A stretch of DNA of 57,377 bases. Origin: Parasitella parasitica. Its lineage: Eukaryota > Mucoromycota > Mucoromycetes > Mucorales > Mucoraceae. The stretch spans positions 206,745 through 264,121 of the forward strand of contig MU619242.1 in NCBI GenBank assembly GCA_025201805.1. The letters run 5' to 3'. The first letter of the stretch is position 1. Each line of letters begins with the position of its first letter. The translations under genes were made by a program, and so were the position numbers. The notes under the pieces are model-generated. The model was given only the letters and a program-made list of their open reading frames with translations, did no database searches and was not told where the DNA came from. Positions 12,523-23,789 of this stretch are shown one piece after another.

Positions 12523-12714
12523 ATTACCTTTTCCTCCGCTTAAAAAGACCCATAATGCAATCTTTGATATCTTTGTAGACTATTAAGCGATAGAGACACA
12601 ACCTTCAGCCAAAATCTTCTTTTTTGCACCATTCTATAACACATCTGAGTATCATGCATCTTTGAGCATTTTTTGGATTTTGCGATGTTGGGACCCCAAA
12701 CCTCTTACTCGATT
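12523..12714 (+). repeat. Direct repeat copy B (about 190 bp)
   Basis: Second copy of the sequence at 11044-11235, in the same orientation and about 1.48 kb downstream. The DNA between the copies is AT-rich with no recognisable ORF. The degree of divergence suggests an old event. Confidence 0.75.
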
Positions 12715-13524
12715 TAAAATGTATGTGAAGAAAAAGATTTTTTTTTTTCATACGTTTCTGGAGAGCGCTGACAAAACTCATCATTTTGAGGCGATGAAGG
12801 ATGTATTGAATAGAATGGTCAAGACAAACAAATTTCAGTAAAGAATACAATCAATTGGTTTTTGTTTTGTCTCAAAAACACCGTTTATGTAAGTGTGTGG
12901 GACAAGTAGCCTTTCATGGGATCCTTGTGCCAGATTTAAAGATTTTCCAAAGTCAGGATTATCATTTTGACATTTGTAAGCTTGATAACGCATAATATAT
13001 TGTCAAATCGGAAACTAGGGGAGGACAATACATTGGAATACTTCTAGTTAATGGAATGAATTTGAGGACAAAATTTATTATTCAGGATGCAGTTGAGATT
13101 TTTTTTTTTATCTCAAGTGTTAATTCTCTACTTTTTTCTACCAATGTACTTGCCAAATAAGACAGATCGACTTGCATCAACGATGAGCATGGGCCTGTAG
13201 AAAAGGTTAAAGAGTCACTTTCACTTCGAGCCACTGCAAAATTACGCTGTGAGTCAATGAAAAACCAGAAAAAAAAAAAAAAAGAAACCATGTAAATTCC
13301 TTCACCCTTGACAGCACTCTCTCCCCTTTTCTTCTTTTTTTTCTTCGTTCCTCTTTGCATCTAAATTATTCAATATACCTATAACTCCAGCGCTTGATTT
13401 TCTAGCTGCTGTGTTAATTTAGAATAGAGATTTTTTTTCGCTTTAACTTTGATCGTATTTACAGCAAATTGACGAGCACACTTTTGAATCCATCCAACTC
13501 GACGTTTTCTTCAATTCAATAATC

Positions 13525-16500
13525 ATGTCTCTGTCATTTGCTCACCAAGCAGCTAAAAGAAGCCTGCGGCTCAGCCGTCAGGGCAAAAATTATCAAGTAC
13601 TATTCAGGCACGCAGTTATCCCTTGTAGATGCCAAAGCTCAGTAGCTACGGCAACCAAATCTTCCTCGGATGCAGTCCGCAGAAAGCACATTATTGTCCC
13701 TAACCCGGGCATGAATACCTACAAGCTAACAGCCAAGGTTTTGCCAGGCTCAGTGGCAGAGCAATTTGCCCTATTGAAAGCGTGCATTATTTCAGGATCC
13801 ATGGTACGGGCGGACAGAATTATGAGCGAACTGTACAAGACAAAACCGGAAGAAATGAAATTATTTGCCGATGTCAATTTATACAATACACTCCTGAATG
13901 GGTTCATTGAAGTGGGTCCAAAGCCCATGACTAGAGAATGCTTGGCTTGGCTTGATGTCATGAAACCTCGAGGCGTTAAAGCGGATGCGGACACTTATGC
14001 CATTGTTTTGAAAGGATTTTTGAGGCAAGTTTGTTTATTTTTGTCTGAATAATCCGTGCTGACATGCGTGCTAATTGCGTAACAGAACTCAAAGCTATCA
14101 TACAGCAAGAGGGCTGCTGGTAGAAATGGTCTTGGAAGAAGGAATTTTAGTTGAAGATGTGGTGAAATCCGAATATCTGACCACGACAGACATCGAGTCT
14201 TTCAGAACGGTAATCTCTTTTTTTTTGGGGGGGGGGGGTTAAAACTTTTTTTTCCTGACGTGGCCGTTCGATATAGATGATCGCAACTAGTACAGGAACC
14301 ACGAATAAAAACGTTAAAGAGGTATTAGAGCAATTGGAGGCCGCCACCAACACTGTTTTGGGCAAACCTATAGAGCCCATCCTGAAAGACAGCATGGCTG
14401 AACCCTTTACCAAAGAAAGCAATTTTGAACCTGTGCCTGAGGTTAAACCCACCAAATCCATTGGCGTTCACTTTTTGCAAGAGCAATTGGCAGCACTTGG
14501 AGATCCTAATGCAACTGCTCATGTGGACCGTTACGATCTTCAGTTAGGTTTAGAACAGCAAGGCTACGAAATGGCACTACAACGACTTTTATATGACAAG
14601 GAGCAGAGTTTAGAACGTGGAGATACATTGCAAGCTATGAATTTGACACCCTTAAAACGAATGATGTGGGAATGGCATCAGAAGATGCTCCCCTTGATCA
14701 AAGAAGAAGTTGAACGTTGTGAGGCATCTACGTGGCGTGAAACTGAGCGCCGTCTGTATGGCCCATTCTTGAAGCTACTACCACCAGAGACTCTGTCTAT
14801 TGTCACAATCTTAGAACTACTACGTCTGCACAATTCGTCTGGCATCGGCGATGGTATGAAGACGGCTCGCGCAATTATAGATGTAGGTAAATCAGTAGAA
14901 ATGGAGTATAATGCAGTGCAGATCAAGAACAAAGCGAGAGGGCTTGACAAGAGTTCGGATACACATGCGCTTTTCGCAAGCGGTAAGCTGTTCAACATGG
15001 CTGTAAGAAAGGCTCGGACAAAAATGGAACAGGATCAATCAGAAAGCCAACACTCTGACGGTATGGGCCCTTTAAATAACTGGAACCCGGTGTGGCCGAG
15101 TACAATCCGTGCAAAGGTTGGCAGTGTCTTGACGGGTTTGTTATTAGAAGCGGCCAAGATTCCCGTGCCTAGCAAAGATCCTGAAACTGGGTTGAAAATG
15201 TAAGTAAACCTACACATGGATTCTTCTTCAGGTACTGATTGACGATAATGTAGCATTGAGAATATACCAGCATTTTTCCACACGTATCAATATGTCCTCG
15301 GTAAAAGAGTTGGTATTATCAAGTTCTCAGAGCAATTGACACAAATGCTGGCCCGTGAACCTATTCGTGACACTTTACATCCTCGTCTTATGCCTATGTT
15401 GGTGCATCCTAACCCATGGTTATCTTACAACAGCGGCGGATATCTCTCTACGAAATCAATGTGTATGAGAGTCAAAGATTCTGCAGAGCAGTTGGTTTAT
15501 TTGAGTAAGGCGTCTGAAAACGACCATCTTGCAAAGGTTTTCTCTGGCTTGGATGTTTTGGGCTCGACGTGTTGGAGAATCAATAAAAACGTTTTCAATG
15601 TCATTCTTGAGGTGTGGAATAAGGGCGAGGCCTTAGCAGACATCCCACCTATTGTAGAAGAACATGATCCTCTTCCACCCAAACCAGAGAATTACGATAC
15701 TGATCCCAAAGCCAAGTTCAATTGGGTTTCTATAGTCAAGCAAATTCAGACCAACGAACGAAACAACCATAGTTTAAGATGCGATGTAAACTACAAAGTT
15801 GAAACTGCCCGTGCTGTAAGTATATTGTGAATTCGTACTATAGAATGCTGCTAATGTGTGTATGTGTGTGTTTTGGCTTAGTTTTTAAACCTTCCAATGT
15901 ACTTTCCCCACAACATGGACTTCCGTGGTCGTGCCTACCCCATGCCCCCCACTTTGAATCATTTAGGCAACGATTTGTGCCGTGGTTTGCTCCATTTTGA
16001 CGAAGCAAAGCCGTTGGGTGCCCGTGGATGGAGATGGCTCAAGATCCAGGTAGCCAATTTGCACGGTTATGATAAGCACTCGTTCACCGAAAGAGAAGAA
16101 TACACTATGCACAACATGAACGACATCTTAGACTCTGCGGACAACCCACTCACTGGTAATCGCTGGTGGTTGAAGGCCGATGCGCCATGGCAATGTCTCG
16201 CTGCTTGCTACGAAGTAGCGGCTGCTTTCCGCAGTGGCGCTCCAGAAGAATTCAAGTCCCAGCTGCCTATTCATCAAGATGGTACGTGCAACGGTCTTCA
16301 GCACTATGCAGCGCTAGGTGGTGATTTATCAGGCGCGCGCGCTGTTAACCTGGCCAACACTGGGGATCGGCCTGCGGATGTGTATGCTGGTGTCGCTGAA
16401 CTGGTCAACAAGCAGATTGACGAAGCTGCTGCAAACGGCAACGAATTGGCCAAAATACTTCAGGGCAATGTAAGTCGCAAGGTGGTGAAGCAAACTGTCA

Positions 16501-17585
16501 TGACAAATGTCTACGGTGTCACGTTTGTTGGTGCTCGTGCTCAGATTGAAAATCGTCTTCGCGAGAACGAAAACATTCCTCGCGAAAAGGTCTACGTTCT
16601 CTCTGGCTATTTAGCCAAGAAAGTTTTCTCCTCTCTGGGCGAAATGTTTACAGGCGCTCATCAGATTCAGGATTGGCTGACAGACTCTGCAAGACGTATT
16701 GCCCGCAGTATCCCATTAGAGACATTGCAAGAAACAGGCCTTGTCGCTGGTGGGCCACCCATTGCGGAAGTGTCAAAAGCGGCTTCTGGAAAGAAGAGGT
16801 CTAGCAAGAATAATAAGGAGTTTTCTGCTCGCAATCCCTCTGCTAATCAAATGACATCTGTCATCTGGACCACTCCTCTTGGCTTGCCCATCGTGCAGCC
16901 TTATCGTCGCTCTGGCAAGAAGCAGATTGCCACCCTCTTGCAAACTATTTTTATCGAAGATCCTGATGCATCTCGTCCTGTCAATGCCATGAAGCAGAGT
17001 TCGGCGTTTCCTCCTAATTTCATTCATTCACTGGATGCCACCCACATGCTGATGTCCGCTGTCGCCTGCCATAAAAAGGGCATGACCTTTGCTTCTGTCC
17101 ACGACAGTTACTGGACTCACGCGTGCGATGTCGATGGCATGAACGAAGTTATTCGTGATCAATTCATCGAGCTGCATTCTCAGCCCATCATGGAAAACTT
17201 GATTGCTGAATTCAAGGAACGTTACAAGGACTACAGAGTGCCTCGAAACGAAATGATCGACAACAGTGCGAAGGAAGAGCAAGACACTGCCGGCACAAGT
17301 TTGTTTGGAGATGAATCAGAGCTTGACAAGGAATTAGAGCGTGAAAATCAAAAAGAAGAGAACGAAAAGAAGGACGCTATTAACGCAATATTTGGTATGG
17401 TTGATGCGCCTGAAACTGATGGCGATGGTGACGAAGATGAAGACGACGAGGTGGTGGAAAAGAAGTCCAAGAAGAATATTGCCAAGTACAAGTACACTTG
17501 GGAGCCTCTTTCCTTCCTGCCGCTGCCAAAGAAAGGTGAATTTGACATTAATGAAGTAAAGAAATCACCCTACTTTTTCCATTAA
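13525..17585 (+). CDS. RPO41: Mitochondrial DNA-directed RNA polymerase (T7-like)
   Basis: Five exons (13525-14024, 14086-14209, 14277-15199, 15254-15815, 15882-17585) join in phase and give 1270 aa. Intron 1 is best read as a GC-AG intron (AG|GCAAGT). It transcribes the mitochondrial genome. The N-terminus is Arg/Ser-rich, like a mitochondrial targeting peptide, and is followed by a helical repeat (PPR-like) region at about 60-175. The polymerase domain fills the C-terminal two thirds: 'DFRGRAYP' (catalytic Asp, about residue 715), 'HQDGTCNGLQHYAALGGD', the O-helix 'VVKQTVMTNVYGVT' (about 905-920) and 'VHDSYWTHA' with the second catalytic Asp (about 1110). Near the C-terminus a very acidic, lysine-rich insertion (nt about 17275-17480) precedes the conserved end 'SPYFFH'. 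Identification secure. Confidence 0.96.
14227..14238 (+). repeat. G12 tract inside RPO41 intron 2
   Basis: Twelve consecutive G follow a run of T within the 67-bp intron 14210-14276. Homopolymers of this length are prone to sequencing length error; being intronic, it does not affect the frame. Confidence 0.9.
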
Positions 17586-18083
17586 GCAAACAGATTTGTT
17601 CAAAACCTTAGACTATAATATAATATATATTCCCTTCTTTTATCTGTAATTTTATGTATAAAACAACTCAATTTTCTGCAACACAAATTCTTTTTTTTTT
17701 ATTTATTTTGATATTATTCTAGAATAAAAACAGATCAAACTCTACACTTTTTATATGTCTTTTGGGCGGCATTCATACAGGATATTCCATTGCTTGAATC
17801 TCGTTCCTGATGAAAAAGACCTTTAAAACTGATGAATTCTAGATTCCCAACTTTGTATTGTGTTACTTCTAGCCAAAGCCCTTTGAAATATGAAACAGAT
17901 TTAATATTAGAAGCAATATTTCTTGCTTTTCTCTAGATTTTGATCGTATGTAAGGGTTCGCCCTTTCATTCTTTGAAGAGGAGCCTTCATTCATGGATTT
18001 TTGTTTATACGCTGATCTCTTTTTTCTATTTATCCCTCTCTCTTTGTCTTATTAATACGATAATTACCCCAATATTTGTTGGC
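17586..18083. other. Intergenic RPO41 / Zds1-C-like gene
   Basis: The 3' flank of RPO41 (AT-rich, several AATAAA-like words) and the presumed promoter of the next plus-strand gene, with a CT-rich stretch (18024-18050) before its ATG. No other gene seen. Confidence 0.5.
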
Positions 18084-18990
18084 ATGACAAAAGAGCTTTC
18101 AAGTTCATGTACAATCCAAATAGACATCAATGTGTTGAATAAAAATGAGATTTCTGCAGACACTTTGGACATGGATATCGCTCACCCCAAAGTTGTTGCT
18201 GCAGCCAGGTACTTGTAGAAAAAAAAAAGAAAAAAAAAAAGCCATAAATCACGCCAACACTACGAATAGAATACTCAAAACTCACAGGGAAGCAGCGTCT
18301 ATACCTTCAGATGATTTTGAGCATTGGGTAGAATCATATGCTGGAGATAACGACTTTGCTGATTTAATCAAGACAAGGGTAGCTCCTAGGAAAAGAAGGT
18401 CGCTCTTGTCAAATGTATCATTTTCATATTCACCAGATGGGAATAGTGTCAGGGAAGACCCAGATATCAGTGAAGGTAATGAGAGATGATTTTGAATTTG
18501 CTACTGCAGCAGCTTAATTAGTATATATCTGACGTTCACAGCACCAAAAAAGCCTGCCATACCTGAAAATACATTGACAAAATCTCAAACTACAATGTCA
18601 ACAACGGTGTTGGCTTGGCTGAATGGACTATTGCATAGACAACCAAAATCTGCATCATCGGCTGGGTCAAAACCGCTCATTAACAAGACATTTGCAACTT
18701 TTCTAGTGCCATCAAGCAAAACTGTCATCATACCAAATCTCTTTAAAAAGAAGCAGCCTCGAGCCAAACAAAAAACAATACCTAATCTGCCAAAACGATA
18801 TCCTATGCCTATTGAGCGAGTTATTTACGAGATTTCTTGGATAAAACTGAATAATCCTCGCCGTCCACTATTTCACCATGTTTCTATTTCCAACATGCTG
18901 AAAATAGTCGACGGGCGACAAGCCTTAATGCATATGCAAATACCTGCAAGATACGCATCATCGCACGTTGCTGCAGCTGTCAATCATTAA
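18084..18990 (+). CDS. Zds1 C-terminal-domain protein
   Basis: Three exons (18084-18208, 18288-18475, 18542-18990) join in phase and give 253 aa. The introns are 79 bp (with two A tracts) and 66 bp. The middle part is acidic and Ser/Asp rich with a basic patch (RVAPRKRRS). The C-terminal segment 'YPMPIERVIYEISWIKLNN' plus 'PRRPLFHHVSISNMLKIV' matches the conserved C-terminal domain of yeast Zds1/Zds2. In the family this domain binds PP2A-Cdc55 and links it to mitotic entry and polarity. The protein is much shorter than yeast Zds1 (about 900 aa), with little more than the domain and a low-complexity arm. A Ppz-type phosphatase gene lies next to it, but this may be chance. The start is the first ATG in the open frame; an upstream exon cannot be excluded. 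Confidence 0.72.
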
Positions 18991-19376
18991 ATATGGAAAT
19001 TTAAGGGTGCATCTGGATAAACACTGCTGCGATGAAAATTACCGATCATAACCGAAATAAATTTAGCCGAGAAAAGTGTCTTAAAAGAAAAGTGTCGATA
19101 CAGCATAAATTTACACAATTGACCATGAACAGTTGATTTATGGAGAAAAAAAAATGTCTCGCTCGCTTTGATTATTTAATCAAGGACCATGTATATTTGT
19201 TGCTGGTTATACAAAATGGAGTCTGAGAAGACAGGGAAGACTTGACCATCTTGCACCACAAGATTGAAATGGTCTGTTGGTTCTATTAGGAAACTCCGTT
19301 TTATTTTACATTGTCTTGGTCATGACAAACTTTTTTTCATCTCTTTTCTTTTAACCGAGAAAAACGAAGCAGGAAA
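18991..19376. other. Intergenic before the Ppz-like phosphatase gene
   Basis: About 390 bases without a gene: the 3' flank of the Zds1-C-like gene and the promoter/5' UTR of the phosphatase. Nothing else recognised. Confidence 0.5.
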
Positions 19377-20870
19377 ATGGGAAATGCCATTTCTAAAAAG
19401 AAGAATAAGTATAAAGAGAAAAGAGCATCTACAGGCAGGAAGCCCTCGCAATCAAAGTCGAACCCTGGCCCCAAGACATCAGTAGCTCCCCAAGCATCGC
19501 AAATACCTCGCCTAGAAGTGCCAAGTGCAGACAACGAAAATAGTGTAAATACAGCCCAGTCGATCAACTCGATTTTGATCACTTCATCGCAGCACCGTAA
19601 AAACAATCAGCAGAATAACTCGGCTCTTTCAGCTCTTAATCCCGACTATCCAGTAGGGAACACTGCAAGTGATAATAGCAATGAGCAAGACACAGTTCAG
19701 GCAGGCGATGCTTTCATGGGCAAAGTGGAGCATCCACAGCAGCACAAATTACTGGCCCAATCTGATTTCTGGCCTCCTAAAAAGGCTTCGGGGCAAACAC
19801 TGGATATTGATAATGTGGATAACAATCAGCTCACTGTGTCCAGCATGAATCAATTGACGGTTAATTCAGTGTCGAGTATGAATATGCAAGATGTCGCACA
19901 GATTGACGATTATATACACCGTCTTTTAGACGCTGGCTATGCATCCAAAGTGCCCAAGCAACTGTGTTTGAAGCATTTTGAAGTGAACGCCATATGTCGC
20001 GCTGCCATGGATATCTTTTTAAGCCAGCCATCTTTACTCGAATTATCAGCACCTGTCAAGATTGTTGGTGATACACACGGACAGTACACCGACTTGATTC
20101 GGTTGTTCGAAATGGGAGGCTTCCCGCCGACTTCAAACTATTTGTTTTTGGGCGATTACGTTGATCGTGGAAAACAAAGTTTGGAAAACTTTTTACTGTT
20201 ATTGTGTTACAAGATCAAGTATCCTGAAAACTTCTTTATTCTGAGAGGCAACCACGAATCGGCAAATGTCACGAAAGGTATGATTGCACAATCAATTGCC
20301 AATTGGGTGGAATCCAAAAAGTAGCTAATTTTACGTTGTACAGTATACGGTTTCTATGATGAATGCAAACGTCGCCTTAGCCCAAAAATGTGGCGATCAT
20401 TCGTAGATGTATTCAATACCTTGCCTATTGCTGGCTTGGTGGCAGGGAAGATTTTTTGTGTTCACGGCGGTCTCAGCCCTTCGCTGCATAGTATGGATGA
20501 CATCCGCAACATCCAGCGACCAACAGACGTGCCTGACTATGGATTACTCAACGATTTACTTTGGGCTGATCCTGCTGATATCCTGGTAGATTGGGAAGAC
20601 AATGAACGTGGTGTTTCTTATTGTTTTGGCAAAAAAGTCATCAATGATTTCTTGTCTAAATTTGATCTGGATCTTGTTTGCAGAGCTCATATGGTCGTTG
20701 AGGATGGCTACCAATTCTTTAATGAACGTACTTTGGTAACTGTGTTTAGCGCTCCTAATTATTGTGGTGAATTCGATAACTTTGGTGCAATCATGAGTGT
20801 CAGCGAGGAATTATTATGCAGCTTTGAGCTATTGACGCCATCAGATCATCCGCTGGCCAAGAAAAACTAG
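19377..20870 (+). CDS. PPZ1: Ser/Thr protein phosphatase, Ppz-like (PP1 family)
   Basis: Two exons (19377-20277, 20344-20870) join in phase (G|TA, Val) and give 475 aa. The start MGNAISKKK carries Gly2 in an N-myristoylation context, as in Ppz proteins, which predicts membrane association. Residues 1-170 are a low-complexity Ser/Asn/Gln arm. The catalytic PP1-type domain follows: 'GDTHGQY' (usual Ile replaced by Thr), 'GDYVDRGK', '[20 protein letters not shown]', 'HGGLSP', '[10 protein letters not shown]' and '[12 protein letters not shown]'. All metal-binding Asp, His and Asn residues are present. Ppz phosphatases control monovalent cation homeostasis, cell-wall integrity and G1/S in fungi and are restrained by Hal3-like subunits. 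The myristoylation start and long N-terminal arm favour Ppz over housekeeping PP1 (about 320 aa). Confidence 0.93.
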
Positions 20871-21130
20871 GCTCTCTCCCCTGTCTTTCCTATATCCATT
20901 ACTTCACTCAAGTCTTTTTTTTTTTTTTTTTTAAATTTTCCCAGTAGCTATATATTCTCGTAATCTCTTTTTTTTTTTCTTTTTGTTTCTTGTTCTCTCT
21001 TTCTCATCCTGTACAACAAATCAAATTATCGTCATATTGAAGCTTTTTTATTATATATATTTTTGGCTTATTGTGCATAAATTTGATTCTTTCTGGAAGT
21101 TTTTTAATCCAATTATTATGGCTTCGCTAA

Positions 21131-21400
21131 AGAGATGCAGATCATGCTATTGACGGCAAATCTATTATGTATTTCATGGAGAAAGTCGGTAATCCAGCTA
21201 TTCTCATGTCAGAAAAATAAGTCTCCATAAATTATAAGGCTTTTGATAGTATACCCATCCCTCACTGCACTAATCGTCCTCATCCATGTTGGCAACAATC
21301 CTGGGTTATTTCTACGCATCTAAAACAAAATCGTAAATATCTGTGCCGTATAAAGGCAGAAGCAGGAAAGCTTCGACATTTTCAATCTTGCATAACATGA
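21131..21400 (+). pseudogene. Relic reading frame with one internal stop
   Basis: In one frame, 90 codons run with a single TAA at 21218-21220. The translation has normal protein composition, e.g. 'IDGKSIMYFMEKVGNPAIL' before the stop and 'FDSIPIPHCTNRPHPCW' after it. A TAA lies just upstream and a TGA ends it. The Cys/His/Trp content suggests a structured protein rather than chance. No family recognised; most likely a decayed fragment of a transposon or duplicated gene. Confidence 0.45.
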
Positions 21401-22180
21401 GGATTCAGTGTGATTAAGCTAGAGATATTAGCATTTGTGGCACCATAAATATCAGGTGATTCGTTGTGAGTTAGGGTTTTCATAAAGTGTGAATCAAACT
21501 TAAATTGTATGGTCGTGATAACCAGTTTCGAAGCTAATATACTACTGCCTTCTTGAAAAACATCAGGAGTATATAGCATAAATGTCTAAGATTTCATCGT
21601 TCATAAATCAATAGAAACGTCAAAAAGAAAAATGAGAAAATCAACATGTAACTAATTGATGTGTTAAACTCAAGTAAACCCAAGTAAACCCAATATTGAA
21701 CACAATCCAGGGATATATCCCAACGGATTATGCTTCATGTTTATATCTCACCATATCTCACACTTGCACCCTATCCTTCCCATCAGTTCATTTAGATTCA
21801 TTAGTATATAAACCATCATATCTTCCATGTAATAAACGAGATCTTTACCTGATTAATTCACAGCTGTTTTATTGAATAATTTCTCATTCTGATACATAAT
21901 AAGGTCTGCTTTCCTTATTCTATATGATGTATGAAATACTGCCAGTAATTCACATTTGTTTTTTGCAATTCAACGCAATAGTATACATTTAGGTAGTTTT
22001 ATAGGTTTTTCCCCATAATTTTATTGATCAAATCCCTATCAAAGATTTTTGACACTTAAATTGGGGAAATGTCGCATATAGCCAAAAAATTATTGTTTAT
22101 TTTGCTAAATTCATTGTTGTGTATGATAAACTGCACTAAATAATAGGAGGGCTTGTTGCATCGTAGTGACAACACAATTG

Positions 22181-22395
22181 GAGCAAGACTTATTTATATT
22201 TCATTTGCTAATCATTATGAATGTGGATGATTCATCGGTAATAGGTTTAGCGTTGTAATTTACCGTAGAATAAGTAAAGCCGAATAGATTGTGTCTTATA
22301 CAGTACAAGACATTCCATGGCTAACTCTATTCAGCAGACTTACCGATGCTATATAACCTTAGATCTGATCAAGAACGGTTGCCATGACAACTGAG
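22181..22395 (+). repeat. Dispersed repeat, third copy of the inverted-repeat family
   Basis: Its reverse complement aligns nearly end to end with 35183-35390, and its first about 110 bases align directly with 36541-36650. Shared blocks include 'gagcaagac', 'ctaatcattatgaat' and the outer end 'caagaacggttgccatgaca'. It is one terminal repeat of a mobile element whose other end is not recognisable here. Confidence 0.7.
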
Positions 22396-23522
22396 TGGAA
22401 ATAAACGTAAACATTGTATTCTAATATACAACAAAAAGATGGTTGGAACTCTCTCGCCGACAATTTTTTTCAAGGCAATGCGCCGTGACAATGCCTTAGC
22501 GCTTGCAATTGATCTTGGTGGTCTTGATTGCCTTTTTTTTTTGGAGCAGTCTTTCCCCTGTTTCAATGCAAACCTCAACGCTGCTAAGAGGCATAGAATG
22601 CAACAGTTTAGCCACTCTTTTTTTCTACAGAAAAACAGATACTAGACTCGCCAAATCAAATTATTTAGTTAGTTTTATATTTTAATTAGCAATACTAACT
22701 GTCTCCTGTGAAATGATATTGCTTTTTGTCACTTCAGTACGTTTGTAAAGACGGTTACATATATTCACAAACACTCGATTTGTAGACACAAAAGAAACAT
22801 AAAACTGCAGAGACGGGCTCAATTATTATGCGAACGATGAGATACGATGACTAAAATATATGTGCATCAAATGTCTTGGACGGAGGTCCTGCGCATCGTC
22901 AAAAAAAAAAAAAAAAATAATAATAGATGCAACGTATACATGCGTATACATTTATAATGTAGAATAATATGAAGAAGTTCATGCAGTGTATCCATGCTAA
23001 GCGTACGTTATACCACATGCATAAGCTTATGAAAAGAACAACCGAGATGTACGTTATCACTTCACTCTATAATATTATACAGTGTTTATTGTGTGTGATT
23101 AGAACACATTTACTAAGTTGGTCTTTTGCTGGCATAGTTTACAAGGAAAAAGAGAAAATGTACATTTACGTTGTTCTCTGAAGGTGAGGTGACGTTAGAT
23201 TCAAGATGCATTTGTATAGAAACTTTGACATTTGCTAACGACCAAATGTTCTTGAAATAAGCTGTTTGAATCAAGTTAATTATGCAAAATAAAGCATAAT
23301 ATTAGAAAGAAAATAAATCGCTGGCATATTAGGCTAGCCTTCATTTATAAACTATCATAAATGTATATCAAACATTAAATTGATTTTAGAAAATAATATC
23401 TTATTTGAAGATATTCTTAATTATGCAACAATAACAGGAATTTTTTATAAAAAGGTCATTATATGACGTCGTGTCACCGTTCTGTTGTTATTTTGGTACA
23501 CTTAACCTTCTCGAATGCGCAA

Positions 23523-23789
23523 ATGAGGGAGGTGGAGGAACGTTTCCTCAAAAGACGATTAGCGCAGACTGAGGTTTCTCGTCATGATGACAAAATGTAT
23601 CATCATTAGGCCAACTTGACTACAAATGCATGGCAAGAAAAGGAGATGATGCTCTATCATATATACGGCAAAAACCCTCGGGCAGATTTTGGGCATCTAC
23701 CTGATGAGAGAGATCAACAGATCTCTTCTAAAAAGTTCGATTTGTTTCTAATTGAACAAGTTGAGGCAGCTAACCCCGAAATGCATTAG
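23523..23789 (+). pseudogene. Relic reading frame with one internal stop
   Basis: From an ATG at 23523, 89 codons run to a TAG at 23787-23789, interrupted by one TAG at codon 34. The translation is charged and protein-like: 'REVEERFLKRRLAQTEV' before the stop, 'WQEKEMMLYHIYGKNPRADF' and 'FDLFLIEQVEAANPEMH' after it. A coding-like stretch continues in another frame directly downstream. Family not recognised. It reads as a decayed gene or transposon fragment. A tiny intron ending at the CATTAG before codon 35 could in principle remove the stop, but no adequate donor is seen. Confidence 0.45.

Larger units (their letters stand above)
9951..13524. other. 3.6-kb gene-free region with diverged repeats
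   Basis: No gene recognised between the divergent starts of Tudor-SN (minus) and RPO41 (plus). Both ends hold promoter and 5' UTR sequence. The interior is AT-rich, without convincing coding frames, and carries two diverged direct copies of a sequence of about 190 bp (11044-11235 and 12523-12714), plus a short (TA)n run near 10840. This is consistent with decayed mobile DNA. Confidence 0.6.

Noticed and set aside
21640-21850. LTR-like features (TATATAAA at about 21803, AATAAA-like word) before the repeat copy at 22181
   Set aside because: No second LTR, primer-binding site or gag/pol trace; single motifs are expected by chance in such AT-rich DNA.
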